Source: Propionibacteriaceae bacterium
Lineage (GTDB): Bacteria; Actinomycetota; Actinomycetes; Propionibacteriales; Propionibacteriaceae
Direction: 5' to 3'
DNA: 10,331 nucleotides
NCBI GenBank assembly: GCA_003451975.1
Contig: DMIX01000178.1
Span: 1-10,331, forward strand
Made by a program: the position numbers and the translations under genes
Part shown: piece after piece, positions 1 through 5,475 of the stretch
How positions within the stretch are numbered: position 1 is the stretch's first letter
Layout: every line of letters begins with the position of its first letter
Notes under the pieces: generated by a model
The model's input: the letters and a program-made list of their open reading frames with translations, nothing else
The model's database searches: none
Told to the model about the DNA's origin: nothing

Positions 1-93
1 GCCCTGGACGCCTTGGTGAAGCGGCTCAAATCGACCTGCGGCGCGGCCCAGACCCAGACCCGGGTTGCGCTGCGTCCGGCGATGGTCCGCTGA
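1..93 (+). CDS. C-terminal end of a probable Lrp/AsnC-family regulator (partial)
   Basis: Frame 1 is open from the window edge and stops with TGA at 91-93, leaving 30 residues. The tail has the pattern LDALVKRLK, a short turn with G-A-A, then TQTRVALRP. This resembles the last helix and beta strand of the Lrp/AsnC ligand-binding (RAM) domain, where a helix is followed by a G-V-x-x-T-x-T-x-hydrophobic-L-R strand. No DNA-binding part is in the window. If correct, the full protein would be a small feast/famine-type transcription regulator of about 150 residues. The assignment rests on one short motif, so an unrelated family is possible; that a gene ends here is more secure than its name. Confidence 0.5.
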   Translation, partial: ALDALVKRLKSTCGAAQTQTRVALRPAMVR

Positions 94-101
94 CCACCTC
101 C

Positions 102-111
102 GGGTGCACCC
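102..111. promoter_or_regulatory. Perfect 10-bp palindrome GGGTGCACCC, possible operator
   Basis: GGGTGCACCC is its own reverse complement. It lies 19 nt upstream of the -10-like box at 131-136, where the -35 region of that promoter would fall, between the upstream stop codon and the GTG start at 143. A repressor bound here could block the promoter. It could also be chance in GC-rich DNA; no matching second copy was noticed. Confidence 0.25.
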
Positions 112-130
112 CTGGGTTGCCTACCGCTCC

Positions 131-136
131 TAAGCT
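131..136 (+). promoter_or_regulatory. -10 box TAAGCT for a leaderless transcript
   Basis: TAAGCT fits the actinobacterial TAnnnT -10 pattern and is followed by exactly 6 nt before the GTG at 143. The first base of the start codon would therefore be at or next to the transcription start. No Shine-Dalgarno sequence precedes this GTG, which fits leaderless translation. No good -35 box is visible. Confidence 0.45.
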
Positions 137-142
137 CGGCAC

Positions 143-799
143 GTGTCCAGACAGCGACGGGTTCTGACGTTGCTGGGTGCCCTGTTCGTCGTCGCCGGCG
201 TCGTGGCCCTCGGCCCCACCGGCTATGCCCTTGCCGCCTCCGATGGCCGCATCACCACCGTGGACCAAGCCCCGACCAAATCGGTAGCCATCGTGTTCGG
301 TGCCGGTCTTTGGTCCAACGGCAAACCCATGCCCTATCTGGCCGCTCGCCTCGATCTGGCCGCGCAACTGTACGAGGCCGGACGGGTGAAGGCGATCCTG
401 GTTTCGGGGGACAACCGACACGCCAGCTACAACGAACCAGATGCGATGCGCGCCTACCTCATCAAGGCGGGCATTCCGGCCCGCAAGGTGGTGGCCGATT
501 ACGGCGGCGTCGACACCTATGCCACCTGTGTGCGGGCTCATCGCGTCTTCGGGGCGACCGAAGCGATTCTGACCAGCCAGAGCTATCACCTTCCGCGAGC
601 CATCGCGACCTGCCGTTCGGTCGGCGTCGATGCTTGGGGAGTCGGCGATGACAGCGTCAAGCGCAATGCCACCGAGTGGCGTCAGGATTCGCTGCGGGAG
701 TGGCCTGCCAACCTCAAGATGGCTTGGGATCTGCTCAGCGGACGCCAGCCGCTGTTGGGACCAACGGAGACCAGTCTGCAACAGGCTATGAACTCCTGA
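143..799 (+). CDS. SanA/YdcF-like DUF218 envelope protein
   Basis: This 218-residue protein has one N-terminal membrane segment (about 7-32), probably leaving the rest outside the membrane. The DUF218 core follows: strand VFGAG (51-55), a helix with LAARLDLAAQLYEAGR (66-81), the strand and loop ILVSGDN (85-91), and TSQSYHLPRA (144-153). This order matches E. coli SanA, linked to envelope barrier function and vancomycin exclusion, and the wider ElyC/SanA/YdcF family. The biochemical reaction of the family is not firmly known. The GTG start is chosen because the membrane segment begins directly after it and a -10 box sits 6 nt upstream. The gene is probably transcribed alone: 181 bp separate it from the next start. 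Family placement is confident; the precise role is inferred. Confidence 0.85.
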   Translation: MSRQRRVLTLLGALFVVAGVVALGPTGYALAASDGRITTVDQAPTKSVAIVFGAGLWSNGKPMPYLAARLDLAAQLYEAGRVKAILVSGDNRHASYNEPDAMRAYLIKAGIPARKVVADYGGVDTYATCVRAHRVFGATEAILTSQSYHLPRAIATCRSVGVDAWGVGDDSVKRNATEWRQDSLREWPANLKMAWDLLSGRQPLLGPTETSLQQAMNS

Positions 800-814
800 T
801 TCCGACGGCGATTT

Positions 815-832
815 GCCCCGACCTCTGGGGGC
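815..832 (+). terminator. Weak GC hairpin after the SanA-like gene
   Basis: GCCCC (815-819) can pair with GGGGC (828-832) around an 8-nt loop, 16 nt after the stop codon. There is no T-run afterwards. Intrinsic terminators without a T-run occur in Actinobacteria, but a 5-bp GC stem is common by chance, so this is a weak call. Confidence 0.25.
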
Positions 833-980
833 GGAGCACACTCAGCGCGGTGCCCCATACACGGCGGACACCGCCGTTCATCTCGTCCTCGAGCGCGTAG
901 CATCCCATGCGCCGAGTTTGACGAGGGGCTCACCATTCTCGCGGCGGTATTCGTCGCGCCATCGACCTCGGAAAGGCATC

Positions 981-2135
981 ATGTCCTCCCCCTTGGGTTC
1001 CGCACGCGCTGCGGCCAATATCGTCGCGATCTGTGCCCTCGGCGCTACTGCCGGATCGGGGGTGATGGTGGTCGGTGCAGGCCGCGAGGCGCTCGTTGCC
1101 GGCTATGGAACCACCTTGCTGATGCTGGCATGGCTCACCGCGGCAGTGAGCGTCACCTTCGCCGGCATGCAAATACCGGCCGGCTGGCTTGTGGACCGCT
1201 GGGGTCCGCGCCGGGTCGCCTACCTGGGAGCGTTCGGAAGTTTGATCTTCTACACCACGGCGATGGCGGCTCCGAGCTTGGAGTTGGCCTTGGTGGTGCG
1301 CATCCTGGCCGGGGTGACCATGGCGCTGGGATTCGTGTCCGGATCGGTTCTGGTTCGGTCTTTGGGTATGCCCGCCTGGGTCCAAGGACTGTTCGGTGGG
1401 GTTGCGCTGGGCAGCGGCGGCGTCGCCTTCTTGGTGTTGCCCGCGTTGGGCACCACCCCACTCGGGTGGCGTTCGCCGTGGCTATTCGTCGTCGTCATCG
1501 CTGCGATTGCAGTGTTGGCGTTGTTGAGTGTTCCGGCCACCGCACCCCAGCCCAAGGCACCCGGTGGCGTTACGCAGCCCACAATCCTCAGCGCCCGGCT
1601 GTTTGCTCTGGCAGGTGCCCACACCGCCACTTTCGGCCTGGGCGTGGTGCTTTCCAACTGGCTGGCGGTCCAGTTGATCCGCGACGGCGGGATCGAGGTC
1701 GGCTGGGCGGATCTCATCTCGGCATTGCTGCTCATCGTCACTGCGGTCAGCCGCCCCTTGGGCGGATATCTCTTCGACCGAACCCATGACCTACGGGTGG
1801 TGATCGTCGCCCCGTTGCTGGCTGGGGCGGTGACTCTGGTGGCGCTCTCGCTGCCCTGGGGCGTCGCTTGGGCGTTGGTCATCGCGATTGCGTTCGGCGT
1901 GTTTTCCGGTATGCCTTTTGCGCCATCGTTCGAATCAGCCCGCCGGCTGGTTCCGCACGCCCCTGGTCTGGCGATCGGCATAGTGAACGGCTTGGCCAAT
2001 GCGGTGATTCTGGCGGGGGCGCCGCTTTACATCGTCATGATTGAAGCCGGCCAGGGATCACTGGCGCTGTGGCTCATGGCTGGGTTGTGGGCCTTGGCGG
2101 CGGCAGCGGTCGTGGTCACCAAGGATCGCCACTGA
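981..2135 (+). CDS. MFS transporter
   Basis: The 384-residue protein is almost entirely hydrophobic and fits about 12 membrane segments. The loop after TM2 carries the MFS motif A, GWLVDRWGPRR (68-78), and the matching loop in the second half reads RPLGGYLFDR (258-267). This shows the two six-helix halves of a cytoplasmic-membrane secondary transporter. The length is slightly short for the family, with very small loops. The second-half GGYLFDR loop and the glycine-rich segments recall nitrate/nitrite (NarK) and cyanate (CynX) type porters, but the substrate cannot be read from sequence. The ATG at 981 is preferred because GGAAAGG lies 4 nt upstream and the first membrane segment starts soon after. 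The frame stays open upstream to 813, but that extension is arginine-rich and not family-like. The next gene begins 56 bp downstream. Confidence 0.85.
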   Translation: MSSPLGSARAAANIVAICALGATAGSGVMVVGAGREALVAGYGTTLLMLAWLTAAVSVTFAGMQIPAGWLVDRWGPRRVAYLGAFGSLIFYTTAMAAPSLELALVVRILAGVTMALGFVSGSVLVRSLGMPAWVQGLFGGVALGSGGVAFLVLPALGTTPLGWRSPWLFVVVIAAIAVLALLSVPATAPQPKAPGGVTQPTILSARLFALAGAHTATFGLGVVLSNWLAVQLIRDGGIEVGWADLISALLLIVTAVSRPLGGYLFDRTHDLRVVIVAPLLAGAVTLVALSLPWGVAWALVIAIAFGVFSGMPFAPSFESARRLVPHAPGLAIGIVNGLANAVILAGAPLYIVMIEAGQGSLALWLMAGLWALAAAAVVVTKDRH

Positions 2136-2179
2136 GTGAACTCCACTCTCAGCGCCGACTCCGGCTGGCCGCCAGCACC

Positions 2180-2185
2180 TAGGCT
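2180..2185 (+). promoter_or_regulatory. -10 box TAGGCT for a leaderless lipid-kinase transcript
   Basis: TAGGCT (TAnnnT type) lies exactly 6 nt before the GTG at 2192, the same geometry as at 131-143. No convincing Shine-Dalgarno sequence precedes the GTG. The same hexamer occurs on the minus strand upstream of both lipoprotein genes. This gives the kinase gene a likely promoter of its own despite the short gap to the MFS gene. Confidence 0.45.
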
Positions 2186-2191
2186 TTCATC

Positions 2192-3103
2192 GTGGCCGTT
2201 CCGAAGCGTTGGGCAGTGGTGGTCAATCCGACCAAGTTCGATAACCCTTCGCAGATACGGGCACGCATTGACCGCGCCTGCCTGCAGCGAGATTGGCCAA
2301 CCCCTGCGTGGTATGAGACCACAGCGGCTGATCCGGGCCACGGGCAAGCCGCGCAAGCAGTCGCCGATGGTGCGCAGTTGGTATGCCCTTTGGGCGGTGA
2401 TGGCACGGTGCGTGCGGTGGTTGCTGGACTGCTGGGATCGGACGTCCCCATCGGGTTGCTGCCAGGGGGGACGGGGAACCTCCTGGCGCGCAATCTGAAA
2501 CTCCCAACGGTGGATCTCGAGGCAGCCGTGGTGATCGCTCTGACCGGACGCACCGATCACATCGATCTCGGCGAGGTGACCTGGGATGACGATCCGCCCG
2601 AGGTGTTCTGTGTGATGGCTGGCATGGGCCTGGACGCCGACATCATGGCTGGCGTCGATGAATCCTTGAAACGCACGGTGGGCTGGTGGGCGTATGTGGT
2701 TTCTGCGGTGACAGCGATATTCCGAATTGGTTTTGGGGTTCGGGTACGTACCTCCTCGGATCGTTTGGTGAGTCAACACGCGCGAATGGTATTGATCGGC
2801 AATTGCGGGGAGCTGACCGGCGGGGTCCAGCTCATCCCTGAGGCGTCGGTCGATGACGGCGTCCTTGATGTCGTGCTGGCTTCGCCGCGCTCCGGGTCAG
2901 CGTGGCTGGCTGTGGGTTTGCATCTGGTGACGGGGCGCCGCAGGGGCCATCGTGCGCTGGTGCACCTGCAGGACGATCGGGTCTGGGTGAGCACGAAAGA
3001 GCCGGTTGAGGCTCAGCTCGACGGCGATGCGGTCGGTTTGCGCCGAGAAATGATCTGCCGCGTGCTACCAAAGGCACTCCCGGTGCGCAGAACCAGTATT
3101 TGA
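2192..3103 (+). CDS. YegS/DagK-family lipid kinase
   Basis: The 303-residue protein has the diacylglycerol-kinase catalytic fold. It shows the N-terminal VNPT strand (11-14), the nucleotide-binding PLGGDGT (66-72) and GLLPGGTGNLLARNL (88-102), then the C-terminal beta-rich half with the typical LTGGVQLIPEASVDDGVLDVV stretch (about 208-228) and an EAQLDGDAVG segment (273-282). Such enzymes transfer the ATP gamma-phosphate to a lipid hydroxyl (diacylglycerol, sphingoid base or related lipid) on the inner face of the membrane; bacterial members recycle diacylglycerol to phosphatidic acid or modify glycolipids. Length is normal and all core motifs are intact, so it should be active. The exact lipid is not predictable. 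The GTG start is supported by the -10 box 6 nt upstream and the immediate start of the first beta strand. Confidence 0.9.
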   Translation: MAVPKRWAVVVNPTKFDNPSQIRARIDRACLQRDWPTPAWYETTAADPGHGQAAQAVADGAQLVCPLGGDGTVRAVVAGLLGSDVPIGLLPGGTGNLLARNLKLPTVDLEAAVVIALTGRTDHIDLGEVTWDDDPPEVFCVMAGMGLDADIMAGVDESLKRTVGWWAYVVSAVTAIFRIGFGVRVRTSSDRLVSQHARMVLIGNCGELTGGVQLIPEASVDDGVLDVVLASPRSGSAWLAVGLHLVTGRRRGHRALVHLQDDRVWVSTKEPVEAQLDGDAVGLRREMICRVLPKALPVRRTSI

Positions 3104-3126
3104 ACGTTTTTTCTGCGTTTGAACGT
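3099..3126 (+). repeat. Direct repeat TTTGAACGT, two copies 19 nt apart
   Basis: TTTGAACGT occurs at 3099-3107, overlapping the end of the kinase gene, and again at 3118-3126. Between them is a run of T (3107-3112). CGCAGAA (3086-3092) can also pair with TTCTGCG (3111-3117), giving a possible weak terminator. The repeat is upstream of the cold-shock gene and could be a regulator site, but nothing else supports that. Confidence 0.3.
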
Positions 3127-3190
3127 GAGAATTTCCCGTGGCGGTTCCCCATATGGGTGACTACCCGCTATGGTTCAACTCGTAGTCGCT

Positions 3191-3293
3191 GTACCAGCTC
3201 GCCCCAGCTTCGGGGTACGGGCTGTCTCCACCTCGGGGGGTGCGGAGACCACAGGCGGTCCCGGAAGTCGGAACCGCGCCCGTTAGAAGGAGA
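3191..3293 (+). promoter_or_regulatory. Structured leader and ribosome binding site of the cold-shock gene
   Basis: Three possible hairpins lie in a row: CCCC 3202-3205 with GGGG 3212-3215, optionally extended by GTACC/GGTAC; GTCTCC 3224-3229 with GGAGAC 3244-3249; and a longer stem 3255-3277 closing GCGGT with ACCGC and continuing past one mismatch. They end just before a strong Shine-Dalgarno AGAAGGAGA (3285-3293), 8 nt before the ATG. Long structured leaders that change fold with temperature are known for E. coli cspA; a similar role here is inferred. The promoter must lie in about 3104-3190, where a weak TATGGT (3169-3174) is the best -10 candidate. Confidence 0.4.
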
Positions 3294-3301
3294 ATGTTGG
3301 C

Positions 3302-3505
3302 ATGACCACTGGAACCGTTAAGTGGTTCAACGCCGAGAAGGGTTTCGGATTCATCGCGCCAGACAATGGCGGCCCCGATGTCTTCGCCCACTACACGGCA
3401 ATCACGAGTTCTGGTTTCCGTTCGCTCGACGAGAACCAGAAAGTTGAATTTGAGATCACCCAGGGCCCGAAGGGTCCGCAGGCCTCGAACATCACCCCAC
3501 TCTGA
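3302..3505 (+). CDS. CspA-type cold-shock protein
   Basis: This is a complete single cold-shock domain of 67 residues, the usual size. It opens with [16 protein letters not shown], containing the RNP1-type KGFGFI motif, followed by RNP2-type DVFAHY and the C-terminal [10 protein letters not shown] strand. Such proteins form a five-stranded beta barrel that binds single-stranded RNA and DNA and acts as an RNA chaperone during cold or growth transitions. RNP2 has Ala where many proteobacterial members have Val (VFVHF), a variant I associate with actinobacterial homologues, so it is not a defect. A strong Shine-Dalgarno 8 nt upstream fixes the start. The gene stands alone, with a 198-bp leader region and its own terminator. 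Confidence 0.95.
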   Translation: MTTGTVKWFNAEKGFGFIAPDNGGPDVFAHYTAITSSGFRSLDENQKVEFEITQGPKGPQASNITPL

Positions 3506-3513
3506 TCTGAGTA

Positions 3514-3549
3514 CACGAGGGCCTCTCGCTTCGGCGAGGGGCCCTCGTG
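3514..3549. terminator. Strong hairpin terminator, probably bidirectional
   Basis: A 16-bp stem (3514-3529 with 3534-3549, one T-G wobble) closes a TTCG tetraloop, starting 8 nt after the cold-shock stop codon. The plus-strand tail is only mildly T-rich (CTGTTT). The minus-strand lipoprotein gene at 3611 converges on it, so the same hairpin can end transcription from both sides. Confidence 0.85.
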
Positions 3550-3610
3550 CTGTTTGCGGTCCTTCTGGGAACGTAGCCCTGCGAGTCGGCATTCCGGGTG
3601 AGGGCCTCGG

Positions 3611-4210
3611 CTATTCGGCGCAGTCCTGCTCGACGTCCTGCAAGGTGAGTTCGGTGACCATCGCGTCACTGATCAGGATGCGGTAGACCGCGCGGGGATT
3701 GTCGGCCACCGGCACGATCCCGATTCCTTCGGTGGGCCCCTCGCTGCCTTCCCACAGCGGATAGGCCATGGCGACATCGTTCAGACTGCTGCCGAGTTGA
3801 ATCCCTTCGGGGGTTGCGATGCCCGAGGTCGCGGCGATGATGACCAGCTTGCCGGTGTTGGGTGAGAAGAACAGCTTCCCGTCGAGATCGTCGTCGTTGA
3901 GTGGGGCGGCGTTGGCCAGGCGCCCGTCGCCGTCATAGCCACACATCCCCTGGGTGCCGCTGATGCCGGTGACCAGACCAGTGCGCAGGGCTTCGGATTT
4001 CGTCATTCCTAGCACGAGGCTGCCGACACCGGTGGGGCCCAGAACGTCGGCGGACCCGGTGGTTGGCGGCTGCGATACCGGCGCTGAGGTCTGCGGGGCC
4101 GCAGACGGCTTGGTCGTGGACCCGCCGAGATTGATGGTGATGTCGCAGGCGCTCAGGCTTGGCGCGAGGGCGAGAACAGTGAGGATGGCGGCAAACTTGT
4201 GCAGTTTCAT
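3611..4210 (-). CDS. Putative lipoprotein, paralogue of the adjacent gene (copy 1)
   Basis: This 199-residue protein starts MKLHKFAAILTVLALAPSLSAC: a charged start, a hydrophobic stretch and lipobox LSAC with Cys22, so it should be a lipid-anchored extracytoplasmic protein. A low-complexity Ser/Thr/Pro linker follows, then a compact domain with LGMTKSEA, VTGISGT, a CGY cysteine, GKLVIIAAT, TPEGIQLGSSLNDV and a C-terminal DC cysteine. I do not recognise a named family. The domain aligns along its length with the next gene upstream, sharing identical blocks such as VTGISGT, GKLVIIAAT and ATPEGI. The two conserved cysteines could form a disulfide. The ATG at 4210 is chosen for the signal peptide; the frame is open to 4309 but that part is not signal-like. 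Stop is TAG. Confidence 0.8.
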   Translation of the reverse strand: MKLHKFAAILTVLALAPSLSACDITINLGGSTTKPSAAPQTSAPVSQPPTTGSADVLGPTGVGSLVLGMTKSEALRTGLVTGISGTQGMCGYDGDGRLANAAPLNDDDLDGKLFFSPNTGKLVIIAATSGIATPEGIQLGSSLNDVAMAYPLWEGSEGPTEGIGIVPVADNPRAVYRILISDAMVTELTLQDVEQDCAE

Positions 4211-4253
4211 AGCTACCTTGACCGGGTCGCGAATAGGGCGTCGGGGTGCCGAC

Positions 4254-4259
4254 AGCCTA
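4254..4259 (-). promoter_or_regulatory. -10 box TAGGCT for lipoprotein copy 1
   Basis: On the minus strand TAGGCT lies 43 nt before the ATG, inside GCTAGGCTGT (4252-4261). The same 10 nt occur at nearly the same distance (41 nt) before the paralogous gene. This repeated position is the main support; no clear -35 box is seen. Confidence 0.5.
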
Positions 4260-4350
4260 GCGGGGCGCCGAGTCTGCGAACAGGCGGTCGAGCGGCAATC
4301 CGGATGCAAACCCAGCCCGGCTCGCGGCCGCTGTTTCAGCGCGGTGTGGG

Positions 4351-4947
4351 CTAGCTGCAGTCCTGGCGACGTTGCTGCAGCGACAGCTCCAGCACTTGAC
4401 CGGCGTCGACATAGACCCGATAGACCGCTTGGTTGTTGCCGTCGACCTTCACCAGGCCAGCGCCTTGGTCGCCGCCTTCGTCTCCCTTCCAGGACGGGTA
4501 GGCCTTTTTGACGTCGACCAGCCTGCTGCCCAGGTGGATCCCCTCCGGTGTGGCCAGGGTGGGGGTCGCGGCGATGATCACGAGTTTCCCGGTGCTGGTG
4601 GAGAAGAACAGTTGACCCACCAGATCGGAATCATCGGCTGGCAGTGCCCCCACTAGACGTCCGTCGCTGGGTTGTCCGCAGGTTCCTTCGGTGCCGCTGA
4701 TGCCAGTCACTGCCCCGGTTGCGGCGACCTCGTCCTTGGTCATGCCCAGTTCGATGGGGCCAGCACTGTCTGGTCCCAGATTGGTGATGGTGGCCGGATC
4801 CACGCTCGGTGTCGGGGTGGGCGCCGGAACGGTCGGAGTCACCGGGTTGGGAACAGCACTCGAGTGAGCGCCCGGGGGCGTTGCCGCGCATCCGGAGAGC
4901 ACGATCGCGAACACGGCCAGCGTTGCGACTGCCCTGCTCGGAGTCAT
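4351..4947 (-). CDS. Putative lipoprotein, paralogue of the adjacent gene (copy 2)
   Basis: The 198-residue protein starts MTPSRAVATLAVFAIVLSGC, a signal peptide with lipobox LSGC and Cys20. A Pro/Thr-rich linker (about 25-55) comes before the same domain as in the downstream copy: IELGMTKDEV, VTGISGT, a CGQ cysteine, GKLVIIAAT, ATPEGIHLGSRLVDV and a C-terminal DC. The function is unknown; an envelope-attached binding or inhibitor-like role is conceivable but not shown. The pattern hydrophobic-x-LG-x-x-x-x-[DE]-[VA] appears twice per protein, suggesting two similar halves. GAGGGA lies 4 nt upstream of the ATG. The gap to the downstream copy is 140 bp and contains a second promoter-like site, so each copy may be transcribed separately. 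Stop is TAG. Confidence 0.82.
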   Translation of the reverse strand: MTPSRAVATLAVFAIVLSGCAATPPGAHSSAVPNPVTPTVPAPTPTPSVDPATITNLGPDSAGPIELGMTKDEVAATGAVTGISGTEGTCGQPSDGRLVGALPADDSDLVGQLFFSTSTGKLVIIAATPTLATPEGIHLGSRLVDVKKAYPSWKGDEGGDQGAGLVKVDGNNQAVYRVYVDAGQVLELSLQQRRQDCS

Positions 4948-4988
4948 GATTCCCTCATCTGGTCACTGCTGCGGAGTTCGGCGCACAC

Positions 4989-4994
4989 AGCCTA
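4989..4994 (-). promoter_or_regulatory. -10 box TAGGCT for lipoprotein copy 2
   Basis: On the minus strand TAGGCT lies 41 nt before the ATG, within GCTAGGCTGT (4987-4996), identical to the sequence before copy 1. It faces the tRNA promoter: the two divergent -10 boxes are about 45 bp apart, so their -35 regions overlap. Confidence 0.5.
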
Positions 4995-5035
4995 GCCACC
5001 CTGGGCCACCTCGTTTCTCGCGCAGGTCGGCCCGA

Positions 5036-5044
5036 TGCTAGACT
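5036..5044 (+). promoter_or_regulatory. Extended -10 promoter TGC-TAGACT for tRNA-Ala
   Basis: TGC followed directly by TAGACT forms an extended -10 element. A start about 7 nt downstream would give a 5' leader of roughly 14 nt, short as expected for a tRNA gene processed by RNase P. No good -35 box is seen, which an extended -10 can compensate for. Confidence 0.5.
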
Positions 5045-5064
5045 CGACGCCGCTGTAAGACACT

Positions 5065-5137
5065 GGGGCTATGGCGCAGTTGGTAGCGCGTCTCGTTCGC
5101 AATGAGAAGGTCAGGGGTTCGAATCCCCTTAGCTCCA
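5065..5137 (+). tRNA. tRNA-Ala, anticodon CGC
   Basis: A complete 73-nt cloverleaf can be drawn. The acceptor is GGGGCTA with TAGCTCC (one G-T pair) and discriminator A. The D-stem is GCGC with loop AGTTGGTA. The anticodon stem TCTCG/TGAGA encloses loop TTCGCAA with anticodon CGC at 5098-5100. The T-arm is AGGGG-TTCGAAT-CCCCT. CGC reads the alanine codon GCG, common in high-GC genomes. The 3' CCA is not encoded and must be added enzymatically. No other tRNA adjoins it. Confidence 0.97.
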
Positions 5138-5138
5138 C

Positions 5139-5170
5139 AAATGCCATCACCCGTCGGGGTGCTGGCATTT
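5139..5170 (+). terminator. Intrinsic terminator of tRNA-Ala
   Basis: AAATGCCA (5139-5146) pairs with TGGCATTT (5163-5170). After a one-base mismatch, CACCC (5148-5152) pairs with GGGTG (5157-5161) around a GTCG loop, and the stem ends in a short T-run. It begins directly after the mature tRNA 3' end, as expected for a tRNA terminator. Confidence 0.85.
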
Positions 5171-5259
5171 TGCGCATCCCAGGCGCGGATTCGAACCCGC
5201 CAGGGCTCGCGAGTTTCCGACGGCGAGCCACGAGCCTCGATGGCACTCGCACGACACAA

Positions 5260-5277
5260 GAATCCCCTCAACTCCAC
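5260..5277 (+). repeat. Imperfect copy of the tRNA-Ala 3' end, possible relic attachment site
   Basis: The 18 nt from 5260 match the tRNA 3' end and one flanking base (5121-5138) at 16 positions: GAATCCCCT then CA versus TA, then A versus G, then CTCCAC. Integrative elements that insert at a tRNA 3' end leave such direct repeats. The copy is only about 140 bp away and no integrase is in the window, so a relic, a tRNA fragment or chance are all possible. Confidence 0.35.
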
Positions 5278-5442
5278 CCGGCCAGCCACCCACACCAGGA
5301 CAGCGGCCACACACAGTTGCCAGCGTCCGCTCCCAGACCAACAGCTTCGGTCAGAGACGGCTGACCCCTCGGCAATGCCCTCTGGGTGACATGCCGACAT
5401 CCCATTTCCTAGTGTATCCGTAGGTTTGATAGGTCCCATGGT

Positions 5443-5448
5443 TATAGT
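5443..5448 (+). promoter_or_regulatory. -10 box TATAGT of the ABC transporter/alkyl sulfatase operon
   Basis: TATAGT is a close match to the TATAAT consensus and lies in an unusually AT-rich spot upstream of the operon. Transcription would start near 5455, leaving a leader of about 35 nt before the GTG at 5490. No TTGACA-like box is at standard spacing; TTGATA at 5426-5431 is too close. GGTTTGATAG and GGTTATAG (5423 and 5440) form an imperfect direct repeat about 17 nt apart that overlaps the promoter and could bind an activator or repressor. Confidence 0.55.
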
Positions 5449-5475
5449 GTGCGATGTTCGTCCGCACCACTAGAC

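Noticed and set aside
26..841. Long minus-strand open frame of 271 codons
   Set aside because: It lies antisense to the SanA-like gene, has no recognisable domain and is a typical high-GC shadow frame.
813..980. Longer N-terminus for the MFS transporter
   Set aside because: The 56 extra residues are arginine-rich and unlike transporter N-termini, while the ATG at 981 has a Shine-Dalgarno-like sequence.
3100..3321. Possible 73-codon gene upstream of the cold-shock gene
   Set aside because: No Shine-Dalgarno or family similarity, Cys/Arg/His-rich composition, and it overlaps the structured leader and the real start.
3360..3400. Altered RNP2 motif (DVFAHY) in the cold-shock protein as a functional oddity
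   Set aside because: This variant is, as far as I recall, common in actinobacterial cold-shock proteins.
5150..5260. A second tRNA on the minus strand around the T-arm-like GTTCGAAT
   Set aside because: The T-stem has a mismatch and no matching acceptor or anticodon stem could be found upstream on that strand.
5071..5364. Small proteins starting MAQLVARLVRNEKVRGSNPL and the antisense ...GFEPLTFSLRTRRATNCAIAP
   Set aside because: These are well-known false translations of a tRNA gene (sense and antisense); the DNA folds as tRNA-Ala.
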